This document shows positions 1 to 5,844 of a DNA stretch of 6,766 bases, piece after piece. How positions within the stretch are numbered: position 1 is the stretch's first letter; each line of letters starts with the position of its first letter. Where the stretch lies: NCBI GenBank assembly GCA_038200385.1, contig JBBPYA010000348.1, positions 1-6,766 on the forward strand, read 5' to 3'. The translations under genes were made by a program, and so were the position numbers. The notes beneath the pieces are model-generated. The model saw nothing but the letters and a program-made list of their open reading frames with translations. It did not search any database and had not been told where the DNA came from. Origin of the DNA: JBBPYA01 sp038200385. GTDB taxonomy: Bacteria > Actinomycetota > Actinomycetes > Mycobacteriales > Geodermatophilaceae.

Positions 1-143
1 GGGAGGACGCCGTGGAATGGACGACGAGGTTCCTCAAGCTGCACCGCGACCTGTGGCCGGGATGGGAAGGGGAAGCCGACGTGCTCAAGGTGTTCGGTCC
101 CGAGGACTTCCCGGCTCCCGGCGACGCGGGCCCGCCGGCCTGA
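1..143 (+). CDS. YCII/DGPF-domain protein, C-terminal fragment (5' end outside window)
   Basis: Only the last 46 codons are visible, in the frame that starts at base 3 and ends at the TGA at 141-143. The readable stretch EDAVEWTTRFLKLH, then a Trp/Gly/Glu-rich segment, then VFGPEDF resembles the C-terminal end of YCII-related (DGPF) proteins, which usually end in an 'EW..RF..' helix followed by a strand with a G-P-E-D-F-like motif. These are small alpha/beta ferredoxin-like-fold proteins of about 110-140 residues whose biochemical role is not settled. The call is strengthened by the next gene: DGPF genes are habitual neighbours of ECF42 sigma factors. The stop codon abuts the GTG start of the sigma gene, so the two are very likely co-transcribed and translationally coupled. 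The last few residues (APGDAGPPA) are a disordered-looking tail. The N-terminus and any promoter lie outside the window. Confidence 0.8.
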   Translation, partial: EDAVEWTTRFLKLHRDLWPGWEGEADVLKVFGPEDFPAPGDAGPPA

Positions 144-1427
144 GTGCGCACGTCACACGCCGCGGTCGAGGCGGTCTGGCGCATCGAGTCCGGCCGCCTC
201 GTGGCGGCGCTGACCCGCGTCACCGGTGACTTCGGGGCTGCGGAGGACCTGGCGCAGGACGCGCTGGAACGCGCCCTGACGCAGTGGCCCGCCGACGGAA
301 TCCCGGACCACCCGGCGTCGTGGCTGATGGCCACCGCCAAGCACCTCGCCGTCGACCGCTACCGGCGGCAGCGCAACCTGACCCGCAAGCTCGCCGAGTT
401 GGCGCACCGGCAGACCGCCGTCGGGCTGGAGGAGGAGGACCCGATGCGCACCGTCGACGACGAACTCGACACCGCGATCCCGGACGACCTGCTCCGGCTG
501 ATCTTCACCGCCTGCCACCCGGCACTGACCATCGAGTCCCAGGTCGCACTGACGTTGCGCACCCTGGGAGGCCTGCGGACCGCTGAGATCGCGCGTGCCC
601 TGCTCGTGTCGGACACGACCATCGGACAGCGCATCTCGCGGGCGAAACGGACGCTGGCCGACCGGCAGGCGCGTTTCGAGGTCCCCCCGGTCGAGCAACT
701 CGGCGAGCGACTCGGCGCCGTCCTCGCGGTCATCTATCTCATCTTCAACGAGGGCTACTCGGCGTCGGCCGGTGACACCTGGACGCGGCCGGCACTGTGC
801 CATGACGCGTTGCGGCTGGCCAGGCTGCTGGCCCACCTCCAACCCCGCCAGCCCGAGGTCCACGGGCTCGGGGCGCTGCTGGACCTGCAGGCCTCCCGGA
901 TCCCGGCCCGGACCGGCCGTGCCGGAGAGGCGGTCCTGCTGGCGGACCAGGACCGGCGGCGGTGGGATCGGCTGCTGATCCGCCGCGGTCTGTCGTCGCT
1001 GCGCACCGCCGAGGATCTCGGCGGCGGCCCGTACACCGTGCAGGCGGCAATCGCGGCCTGTCATGCGCGGGCCCGGACCGTCGCGGACACCGACTGGCCG
1101 CGGGTGGCGGCGCTGTACACGGTCCTGAGCTACCTGACCCCCTCCCCCGTCGTGTCCCTCAACCGGGCGGTCGCCGTGGGCTACGCCGACGGTCCCGCCG
1201 CCGGCCTCGCCCTGACCGACCCGCTACGGGACGAGCCCGCACTGGCCGGCTACCCACAGCTCCCGGCGGTGCGAGCCACCTTCCTGGCCCGGCTCGGCCG
1301 GGTCGGTGAGGCCCGGCAGGAGTTCGCGGCAGCGGCCGAGCAGACCGGCAACGCCAGCGAACGCCGGCTGTACCTCGAGCAGGCCGAACGGCTGCCGGGC
1401 CCGACCGGCCGCTTGCCCGACCCGTGA
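144..1427 (+). CDS. ECF42-type RNA polymerase sigma factor with DUF6596/TPR-like C-terminal domain
   Basis: This 427-residue protein should direct core RNA polymerase to a specific promoter set. Sigma region 2 spans about residues 15-78 (AAEDLAQDALERAL, then PASWLMATAKHLAVDRYRR). Region 4, a helix-turn-helix, spans about 112-175 (LRLIFTACHPAL, then GGLRTAEIARALLV and IGQRISRAKR). From about 185 the protein continues into a DUF6596-like segment (VIYLIFNEGYSAS at 197-209, LCHDALRLARLL at 218-229). A helical TPR-like part follows (DWPRVAALY at 317-325, PSPVVSLNRAVAV at 333-345). This long extension distinguishes ECF42 from ordinary ECF sigmas of about 180 residues. In ECF42 the extension is thought to regulate the sigma factor in place of an anti-sigma factor, and no membrane anti-sigma gene is seen here. 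The GTG start directly follows the upstream TGA with no good Shine-Dalgarno, so coupled reinitiation is likely. The gene ends one base from the convergent pafA stop. Signal and targets are unknown. Confidence 0.9.
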   Translation: MRTSHAAVEAVWRIESGRLVAALTRVTGDFGAAEDLAQDALERALTQWPADGIPDHPASWLMATAKHLAVDRYRRQRNLTRKLAELAHRQTAVGLEEEDPMRTVDDELDTAIPDDLLRLIFTACHPALTIESQVALTLRTLGGLRTAEIARALLVSDTTIGQRISRAKRTLADRQARFEVPPVEQLGERLGAVLAVIYLIFNEGYSASAGDTWTRPALCHDALRLARLLAHLQPRQPEVHGLGALLDLQASRIPARTGRAGEAVLLADQDRRRWDRLLIRRGLSSLRTAEDLGGGPYTVQAAIAACHARARTVADTDWPRVAALYTVLSYLTPSPVVSLNRAVAVGYADGPAAGLALTDPLRDEPALAGYPQLPAVRATFLARLGRVGEARQEFAAAAEQTGNASERRLYLEQAERLPGPTGRLPDP

Positions 1428-1428
1428 G

Positions 1429-2787
1429 CTACATCGAGGCGATCAGCTTGTCGACCCGTTCGTCGACGGAGCGGAACGGGTCCTTGCACAGCACGGTGCG
1501 CTGCGCCTGGTCGTTCAGCTTGAGGTGCACCCAGTCCACGGTGAAGTCGCGGCGGCGCTCCTGGGCGCGGCGGATGAACTCCCCGCGCAGCCGGGCCCGG
1601 GTGGTGCGCGGCGGCAGGTTCTTGGCCGCGAACACGTCCAGGTCGCGCACCACCCGCTCGACCATGCCCTTGCGCTCGAGCAGGTAGTACAGCCCGCGGT
1701 CGCGGTGCACGTCGTGGTAGGCCAGATCCAGCTGGGCCACCCGGGCGCTGGACAACGACAGGTCGTGCTTGCCGCGGTAGCGCTCGATCAGCTGGTACTT
1801 CGTGGCCCAGTCGATCTCCCGGTCGATCAGGGTCAGGTCACCGGAGTCGACGGCCTTGAGGGTGCGGCCCCACAGCTCCATCATCCGGCGGTACGTCGCC
1901 CCGAGTCCCTCGCGCTCGACGAAGTCGTGGCAGCGGGCGTGGTACTCCGACTGGATCTCCAGCGCGGACAGTTCCCGGCCGCTGGCCAGCTTGACCCGCT
2001 TCCGGCCGGTCATGTCGTGCGAGATCTCCCGAATCGCCCGGATCGGGTTCTCCAGGGTCATGTCCCGCAGCGGGATCCCCGCCTCGATCATCTGCAGCAC
2101 GATGTCGGCCGTGGTGACCTTGAGCAGGGTCGTGACCTCGTTCATGTTCGAGTCGCCGACGATCACGTGCAGCCGGCGGTAGCGCTCGGCGTCGGCGTGC
2201 GGCTCGTCGCGGGTGTTGATGATCGGCCGGGACCGGGTGGTCGCCGAACTCACGCCCTCCCAGATGTGCTCGGCGCGCTGGCTGACGCAGAAGATCGCCC
2301 CGCGCGGGGTCTGCAGCACCTTGCCGGCGCCGCTGATGATCTGCCGGCTGACCAGGAACGGGATCAGGATGTCGGCCAGCCGGCTGAACTCCCCGTGCCG
2401 GCTGACCAGGTAGTTCTCGTGGCAGCCGTAGGAGTTGCCGGCGGAGTCGGTGTTGTTCGTGAACAGGTAGATGTCACCGGTCACGCCCTCGTCGTGCAGC
2501 CGTTGCTCGGCGTCGACGAGCAGCCCCTCGAGGATCCGCTCCCCCGCCTTGTCGTGCGCCACCAAGTCGGTGACGTCGTCGCACTCGGGCGTGGCGTACT
2601 CCGGGTGCGAGCCGACGTCGAGGTAGAGCCGCGCGCCGTTGCGCAGGAAGACGTTGGACGAGCGACCCCAGCTGACTACCCGGCGGAACAGGTAGCGGGC
2701 CACCTCGTCGGGGGAGAGCCGGCGCTGGCCGCGAAAGGTACAGGTGACGCCGTACTCCGTCTCGATCCCGAAGATGCGCCGGTCCAT
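1429..2787 (-). CDS. pafA: Pup--protein ligase PafA (proteasome accessory factor A)
   Basis: PafA uses ATP to phosphorylate the C-terminal Glu of Pup and joins it by an isopeptide bond to substrate lysines, marking proteins for the proteasome. The 452-residue length is the same as I recall for the mycobacterial enzyme, and the resemblance runs end to end. The N-terminal [11 protein letters not shown] (5-15) carries acidic Mg/ATP-binding residues E9 and E11. [17 protein letters not shown] (50-66) contains Y55, the catalytic-base candidate D57, and E63. [15 protein letters not shown] (187-201) and [11 protein letters not shown] (204-214) form the carboxylate-amine-ligase (glutamine synthetase-like) core. 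The small C-terminal domain holds [12 protein letters not shown] (415-426) and TVLCKDPFR (431-439). The ATG start lies 9 bases after the prcA stop without a well-spaced Shine-Dalgarno, suggesting translational coupling. It is the last gene of the cluster and has no intergenic space before the convergent sigma gene. It is paralogous to dop in the same cluster; length and the PafA-type N-terminus separate the two. Confidence 0.97.
   Translation of the reverse strand: MDRRIFGIETEYGVTCTFRGQRRLSPDEVARYLFRRVVSWGRSSNVFLRNGARLYLDVGSHPEYATPECDDVTDLVAHDKAGERILEGLLVDAEQRLHDEGVTGDIYLFTNNTDSAGNSYGCHENYLVSRHGEFSRLADILIPFLVSRQIISGAGKVLQTPRGAIFCVSQRAEHIWEGVSSATTRSRPIINTRDEPHADAERYRRLHVIVGDSNMNEVTTLLKVTTADIVLQMIEAGIPLRDMTLENPIRAIREISHDMTGRKRVKLASGRELSALEIQSEYHARCHDFVEREGLGATYRRMMELWGRTLKAVDSGDLTLIDREIDWATKYQLIERYRGKHDLSLSSARVAQLDLAYHDVHRDRGLYYLLERKGMVERVVRDLDVFAAKNLPPRTTRARLRGEFIRRAQERRRDFTVDWVHLKLNDQAQRTVLCKDPFRSVDERVDKLIASM
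2185..2223 (-). repeat. 39-base exact direct repeat, copy in pafA
   Basis: This segment is identical in sequence and orientation to 6636-6674 in dop. It encodes the conserved [12 protein letters not shown] core shared by the two paralogous enzymes. It reflects common ancestry and strong selection on the active-site region, rather than a mobile element. A run of 39 identical bases is long for such old paralogs. Confidence 0.9.
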
Positions 2788-2796
2788 GCCGCGAGC

Positions 2797-3756
2797 CTAG
2801 GCGTTGCCCTCGGGCGGGGGGCCGGACTCGCCCTTGCCGGGCTCCCCGTCGGCGTCCCGTGCGGCGACCTCGGCCGTCTCGTCCCCCGCCGGGACCTCCG
2901 GGTGCGGCATGGACGGCGGCTCCCCGGGGTGCGGGTCGGGCGTCGAGCCCGGTGGTACGAGGGTGTCGCCCCGGCCGACGTCCCCGGCGTCGGCGGCGTC
3001 GGCGGCCGCGGGCTCGGCGGCCGGCTCCGTGGCGCTCGGCTCCGGAGCGGCCGGCGCCGGAGCGGGCAGCAGGTCGGAGAGGCCGGACCCGGTGATCCGC
3101 CGGAACGCGCGCTGCGGCCGGCTCCGGTCGAGCACGGCGACCTCGAGCTGTTCGGCAGGCAGCGTCCGGGGCGCGCCGTTGGCACCTCCGACCGAGGCCA
3201 GCGCGCGCACACCGAGCGCCAGGGCATCAGCCAGCGGCAGCCCCGGCTGGTAGGTCCCACGCAGGGACGTGGTCATCGCCTCGGCCTGTCCGCCCATCAC
3301 GACAAAGCCGGGCTCGTCGAAGATCGAGCCGTCGTAGATGACCCGGTACAGCTGGTCCTGGGCCGCCGTGGCGCCGACCTCGGCGACGCACAGCTCGACC
3401 TCGTAGGGCTTCTGCTGTTCGGTGAAGATCGAGTTCAGGGCGTGCGCGATGGAGTTGGCCAGTTGCCAGCCGGTGACGTCGCGCCGGTCGTAGGAGTAGC
3501 CGCGCATGTCGGCCAGCCGGATCCCGGCCGTGCGCAGGTTGTCGAACTCGCTGTAGCGCCCGACCGCGGCAAACCCGATCCGGTCGTAGATCTCGCTGAC
3601 CTTGCGCAGCGCCGTCGAGGAGTTCTCGGCGATGAACAGCACGCCGTCGGCGTAGCTGAGTACGGCGACGCTGCGACCGCGCGCGATGCCCTTGCGCGCC
3701 AGTTCGGACCGGTCGCGCATGATCTGCTCGACCGAGGCGTAGAACGGCATCGTCAC
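2797..3756 (-). CDS. prcA: 20S proteasome alpha subunit PrcA, with long acidic C-terminal tail
   Basis: This subunit builds the outer heptameric rings of the 20S core, which gate substrate entry and dock the ATPase ring. Residues 1-230 match bacterial alpha subunits. The gate-forming N-terminus is MTMPFYAS, followed by [18 protein letters not shown] (13-30), the [17 protein letters not shown] block (85-101), [18 protein letters not shown] (111-128), YDGSIFDEP (141-149) and RRITGS (219-224). It has no N-terminal catalytic threonine, as expected. The family is usually about 250 residues; this one has 319 because of a low-complexity tail from about residue 231. The GTG start at 3754-3756 is preferred over the ATG two codons inside because a GAGGAG Shine-Dalgarno lies 11 bases upstream and the extra residues fit family N-termini. 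It follows prcB by 30 bases and precedes pafA by 9, so it is expected to be co-expressed with both. Confidence 0.97.
   Translation of the reverse strand: MTMPFYASVEQIMRDRSELARKGIARGRSVAVLSYADGVLFIAENSSTALRKVSEIYDRIGFAAVGRYSEFDNLRTAGIRLADMRGYSYDRRDVTGWQLANSIAHALNSIFTEQQKPYEVELCVAEVGATAAQDQLYRVIYDGSIFDEPGFVVMGGQAEAMTTSLRGTYQPGLPLADALALGVRALASVGGANGAPRTLPAEQLEVAVLDRSRPQRAFRRITGSGLSDLLPAPAPAAPEPSATEPAAEPAAADAADAGDVGRGDTLVPPGSTPDPHPGEPPSMPHPEVPAGDETAEVAARDADGEPGKGESGPPPEGNA
2800..3066 (-). other. Low-complexity Pro/Ala/acidic tail-coding segment of prcA
   Basis: This segment encodes PrcA residues 231-319. The tail begins [10 protein letters not shown] and stays rich in Ala, Pro, Gly, Glu and Asp to the end. 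I count 18 acidic residues against only three basic ones (R261, R300, K308), and there is no predicted secondary-structure pattern or membrane segment. The DNA is correspondingly repetitive, with imperfect short GGC/GCC-type repeats around 2985-3065. It is probably disordered. In known 20S structures the alpha C-termini lie on the outer surface, so the tail would decorate the particle rather than enter the chamber. Confidence 0.8.
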
Positions 3757-3767
3757 GGGTGGCTGGT

Positions 3768-3773
3768 CTCCTC
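3768..3773 (-). promoter_or_regulatory. Shine-Dalgarno of prcA
   Basis: Read on the minus strand this is GAGGAG, 11 bases before the GTG at 3754-3756 and 17 before the in-frame ATG at 3748-3750. It lies wholly in the 30-base prcB-prcA gap. It supports the GTG start, though the spacing is slightly long. Confidence 0.65.
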
Positions 3774-3786
3774 TGGCGGGGTGTGG

Positions 3787-4626
3787 TCAGTCCTGGCGCG
3801 GCGCGGCGGACCGCTCGGCGACGATCGCCTCGGCGACCGCGACGACCTGGGTCTCGGGGATCCGCTCGGCCCCGGCCGCGCTGACCGAGAACAGGATCGG
3901 GAACAGCCGCCGGACCAGGTCCGGGCCGCCGGTCGCGGAGTCGTCGTCGGCGGCGTCATACAGCGACTCCACCACGGCGCGCACGGTGGCGTCCCGGTCG
4001 CCGCCGGGATGCCACAGCTTCTTCATCGCGCTCTTGGCGAACATCGAGCCGGAGCCGATCGAGTGGAACCCGAACTCCTCGTAGACCCCGCCGGTCACGT
4101 CGTAGCTGAAGATCCGTCCCGGTCGCCGCTCGTCGTTGGTCTCCGGGTCGACGCCGACGAAGATCGGGACGACGGCCAGGCCCTGCATCGCCGCGCCGAG
4201 GTTGCCCCGGATCATCGTGGCGAGCCGGTTCGCCTTGCCGTCCAGCGAGAGCATGGCGCCCTCGATCTTCTCGTAGTGCTCGAGTTCGACGGTGAACAGC
4301 CGGACCATCTCGATGGCGATCCCTGCGGTGCCGGCGATCCCGACCGCGGAGAACGCGTCGGAGGCGTACACCTTCTGGATGTCGCGCTGGGCGATGTAGT
4401 TGCCGGCGGTGGCCCGGCGGTCGCCGCCGAGCACCACGCCCCCCGGGAACGTGCCTGCGACGATCGTCGTCGCGATGGGCGCGAGGTCGTGGGCGGCGGT
4501 GGGCGGCAGCGCCCGCCGGCCCGGCAGCAGCTGCGGGGCGGCGTCGGCGAGGAAGTCGGTGAACGACGACCCCGACGCGCGGAACGCCGCTTCCTGACTC
4601 GTCATGGACGCGGCGCGGTCAGTCAC
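3787..4626 (-). CDS. prcB: 20S proteasome beta subunit PrcB (catalytic), with propeptide
   Basis: PrcB forms the inner heptameric rings and supplies the N-terminal-threonine protease sites of the 20S core. The 279-residue precursor has a propeptide of about 52 residues containing the conserved [19 protein letters not shown] block (20-38). Autolysis should occur before T53 in the sequence IATTIVAG. Numbering mature Thr as 1, D17 (precursor D69, in GGDRRAT) and K33 (precursor K85, in RDIQKVY) fall exactly where the family's catalytic Asp and Lys lie. Other conserved blocks are [16 protein letters not shown] (95-110), [31 protein letters not shown] and [16 protein letters not shown]. The start is GTG. 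A downstream ATG at codon 8 (4603-4605) is possible but has no purine-rich sequence ahead of it. It lies 44 bases after the oxygenase gene and 30 before prcA. The residue before the cleavage point is Ala with Ile before it, unlike the HGTT junction of M. tuberculosis and Streptomyces PrcB. Confidence 0.97.
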   Translation of the reverse strand: MTDRAASMTSQEAAFRASGSSFTDFLADAAPQLLPGRRALPPTAAHDLAPIATTIVAGTFPGGVVLGGDRRATAGNYIAQRDIQKVYASDAFSAVGIAGTAGIAIEMVRLFTVELEHYEKIEGAMLSLDGKANRLATMIRGNLGAAMQGLAVVPIFVGVDPETNDERRPGRIFSYDVTGGVYEEFGFHSIGSGSMFAKSAMKKLWHPGGDRDATVRAVVESLYDAADDDSATGGPDLVRRLFPILFSVSAAGAERIPETQVVAVAEAIVAERSAAPRQD

Positions 4627-4632
4627 CGTCCG

Positions 4633-4638
4633 ACCCTA
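4633..4638 (-). promoter_or_regulatory. Candidate -10 element (or Shine-Dalgarno) just upstream of prcB
   Basis: On the minus strand this reads TAGGGT, which fits the actinobacterial TANNNT -10 pattern. It lies 6 bases from the prcB GTG, a distance at which transcription would begin at or next to the start codon and give a leaderless mRNA. The embedded AGGG, 7 bases from the GTG, could instead be a plain ribosome-binding site. No convincing -35 hexamer is visible, so the two readings cannot be separated by eye. Confidence 0.35.
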
Positions 4639-4670
4639 ACCTGCGCCCCGATCCCGCCGTGGCCGCGCCG

Positions 4671-5531
4671 TCAGGTCGGCGGCGCGCTGGTCGCCCAGCG
4701 GATGGCCGCGGTCACCGCGCGGCCCCCGACGCGGCCGACGGTCGATTCCAGCAGCGGCAGGTGCGGTAGGCCCAGCGGGCGCCTGGCCCAGCCCGGCAGC
4801 AGCCCGACGGCGGCACCGCCGAGCACGGCGTACGCCGGCCACGCCGGCCACGGCAGGGGTGCCCGTGCCAGCAGGTACCGCGCGGCCTGCCGCGCCTGCT
4901 CGGTGCCGGTCAACTCGGGGCGGAACGCGGCGAGGGACTCGACGAGTCCGGCCTCGCAGGTCGGCGGGTCGAGGACGCCGAGCTTGCCCGCGATCACCGC
5001 GGTGTCGGCGACGTAGCCGTCCCGCTCTGCTGCCGTCAGCGGCGGCCCGCTGCCGTACCGGCGGTGGGCGGCCAGGAAGCTGTCGACCTCCGCGACGTGC
5101 ACCCACCGCAGCAGGTGCGGGTCGGAGGCGGCGTACGGTCGCCCGTCGGCCGCCGTCCCGTGCACCGTGCGGTGGACGCCCCGCACCCTGGCCACCGCCC
5201 GGCGGGCTTCCGCGTCGGGCCCGAAGGTGGTGACGGCCAGGAAGAAGCTGGTGCGCTGCAGCCGGCCCCACGGGTCGTGCCGGTAGTCCGAGTGCCCAGC
5301 CACGCCGGCCATCGCCAGTGGATGTAGGGACTGCAGGAGTAGCGCCCGCAGGCCGCCGACGAACATCGAGGCGTCACCGTGGACCCGCCGGATCGGCCGG
5401 TCCTCGGCGAACCAGCGCGGACCGGCGGACTCGAAGATCCGCTCGTGCCGGTCCGGCCCGTCGGGCCCCGCGACCCGGCGGAAAACCTGCTTGCCCGCGC
5501 GGGCGCGGACGTCACCGGCGTAGGACCGCAC
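4671..5531 (-). CDS. DUF2236 / MpaB-type oxygenase (latex-clearing-protein-like fold)
   Basis: This 286-residue protein matches the DUF2236 (MpaB/rubber oxygenase catalytic domain) family, whose characterised relatives are b-type heme oxygenases that cleave carbon-carbon double bonds. Family blocks seen are RRVHGDASMFVGGLRALLLQ (48-67), SLHPLAMAGVAGHSDYRHDP (68-87), WGRLQRTSFFLAVTTFG (88-104), RVRGVHRTVHG (115-125), DGRPYAASDPHLLRWVH (129-145) and SFLAAHRRYG (151-160). R90, T94 and H120 or H124 recall the Arg/Thr/axial-His arrangement of latex-clearing protein, but I have not aligned them. There is no signal peptide. A hydrophobic stretch around 230-248 is usual in the family and may not be membrane-spanning. 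The start is GTG with only a weak G-rich sequence 3 bases upstream. It sits 26 bases after pup and 44 before prcB, in the same direction, an unusual place for such a gene. The substrate is unknown. Confidence 0.88.
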   Translation of the reverse strand: MRSYAGDVRARAGKQVFRRVAGPDGPDRHERIFESAGPRWFAEDRPIRRVHGDASMFVGGLRALLLQSLHPLAMAGVAGHSDYRHDPWGRLQRTSFFLAVTTFGPDAEARRAVARVRGVHRTVHGTAADGRPYAASDPHLLRWVHVAEVDSFLAAHRRYGSGPPLTAAERDGYVADTAVIAGKLGVLDPPTCEAGLVESLAAFRPELTGTEQARQAARYLLARAPLPWPAWPAYAVLGGAAVGLLPGWARRPLGLPHLPLLESTVGRVGGRAVTAAIRWATSAPPT

Positions 5532-5557
5532 GGTCCCCGCCAGCGACGTGCTGCCGG

Positions 5558-5767
5558 TTACTGCCCGCCCTTCTGGACGTAGCCGCGGACGAACTCCTCG
5601 GCGTTCTCCTCCAGCACGGAGTCGATCTCGTCCAGCATGGCGTCGACGTCCTCGCTGAGCTTCTCGTGCCGCTCGGCGGTGTCGGTCTGCGCGGTCTCCT
5701 CGACCTCGGGGGCCTCGGTGTCGCGCCGGTTGGCGCGCTGCTGCCCGCCGGAGTCCCTCGTGCTCAT
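5558..5767 (-). CDS. pup: Prokaryotic ubiquitin-like protein Pup
   Basis: Pup is the small, largely disordered protein tag that PafA attaches to lysines and that Mpa/ARC threads into the proteasome. The 69-residue product has the family layout. A polar disordered N-terminus (MSTRDSGGQQRANRR) is followed by a helix-prone region of about residues 30-60 (ERHEKLSEDVDAMLDEIDSVLEENAEEF), which is used for coiled-coil contact with Mpa and for PafA/Dop binding. It ends with RGYVQKGGQ. The C-terminal residue is Gln, so Dop must deamidate it to Glu before ligation. The only lysines are K36 and K66. The M. tuberculosis protein is 64 residues. The reading frame stays open upstream to 5965 antisense to dop, but the ATG at 5765-5767 has a well-placed GGGAG and gives the normal length. 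It lies between dop and the oxygenase gene. Confidence 0.97.
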   Translation of the reverse strand: MSTRDSGGQQRANRRDTEAPEVEETAQTDTAERHEKLSEDVDAMLDEIDSVLEENAEEFVRGYVQKGGQ

Positions 5768-5775
5768 GGTCGGTG

Positions 5776-5780
5776 CTCCC
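5776..5780 (-). promoter_or_regulatory. Shine-Dalgarno of pup
   Basis: On the minus strand this reads GGGAG, 8 bases before the ATG at 5765-5767. It is the best-spaced ribosome-binding site in the cluster and fixes the pup start against a longer in-frame reading. Confidence 0.75.
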
Positions 5781-5803
5781 GTCTGCGCTGCCTCGTCGGG
5801 CCG

Positions 5804-5809
5804 ACAGTA
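5804..5809 (-). promoter_or_regulatory. Weak candidate -10 element in the dop-pup gap
   Basis: On the minus strand this reads TACTGT, a TANNNT match about 36 bases before the pup ATG in the 67-base gap after dop. It could provide extra pup transcription, since Pup is needed in molar excess over Dop. No recognisable -35 hexamer is seen at the usual distance, and a TANNNT match is easily found by chance. Confidence 0.25.
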
Positions 5810-5827
5810 CCCGCGGTGCCCCCCGGA

Positions 5828-5844
5828 CGGCGGTTCAGCCGCCG
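5828..5844 (-). other. Short GC hairpin spanning the dop stop codon
   Basis: A perfect six-base-pair CGGCGG/CCGCCG stem with a five-base loop straddles the dop TGA (complement of 5835-5837), with the stop codon at the loop edge. It has no following U tract, so it is not a standard terminator. It might slow ribosomes or weakly attenuate or protect the message between dop and pup. In DNA of this GC content such a stem can also be chance. Confidence 0.25.

Noticed and set aside
153..1064. A 303-codon open frame on the - strand
   Set aside because: It lies fully antisense to the ECF42 sigma gene, shows no family resemblance and has Arg/Gly/Gln-biased composition.
1394..1409. GCCGG/CCGGC inverted repeat near the sigma 3' end as a terminator
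   Set aside because: The stem is only five base pairs, lies inside the coding sequence and has no T-rich tract. Such stems are common by chance at this GC content.
2985..3065. Short GGC/GCC-rich repetition as a repeat array or CRISPR
   Set aside because: There are no regular unit and spacer lengths. It is explained by Ala/Pro/Glu codons of the PrcA tail.
2676..3260. A 194-codon open frame on the - strand overlapping prcA and pafA
   Set aside because: It is a shifted frame of the GC-rich prcA tail; its Arg/Pro/Ser composition is typical of out-of-frame reading.
1306..5016. A 1236-codon open frame on the + strand through pafA, prcA and prcB
   Set aside because: It is antisense to three confidently identified genes. 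Long antisense frames are expected in very GC-rich DNA because stop codons are rare opposite GC-ending codons. Its translation is low-complexity Val/Arg/Asp/Gly with no recognisable domain.
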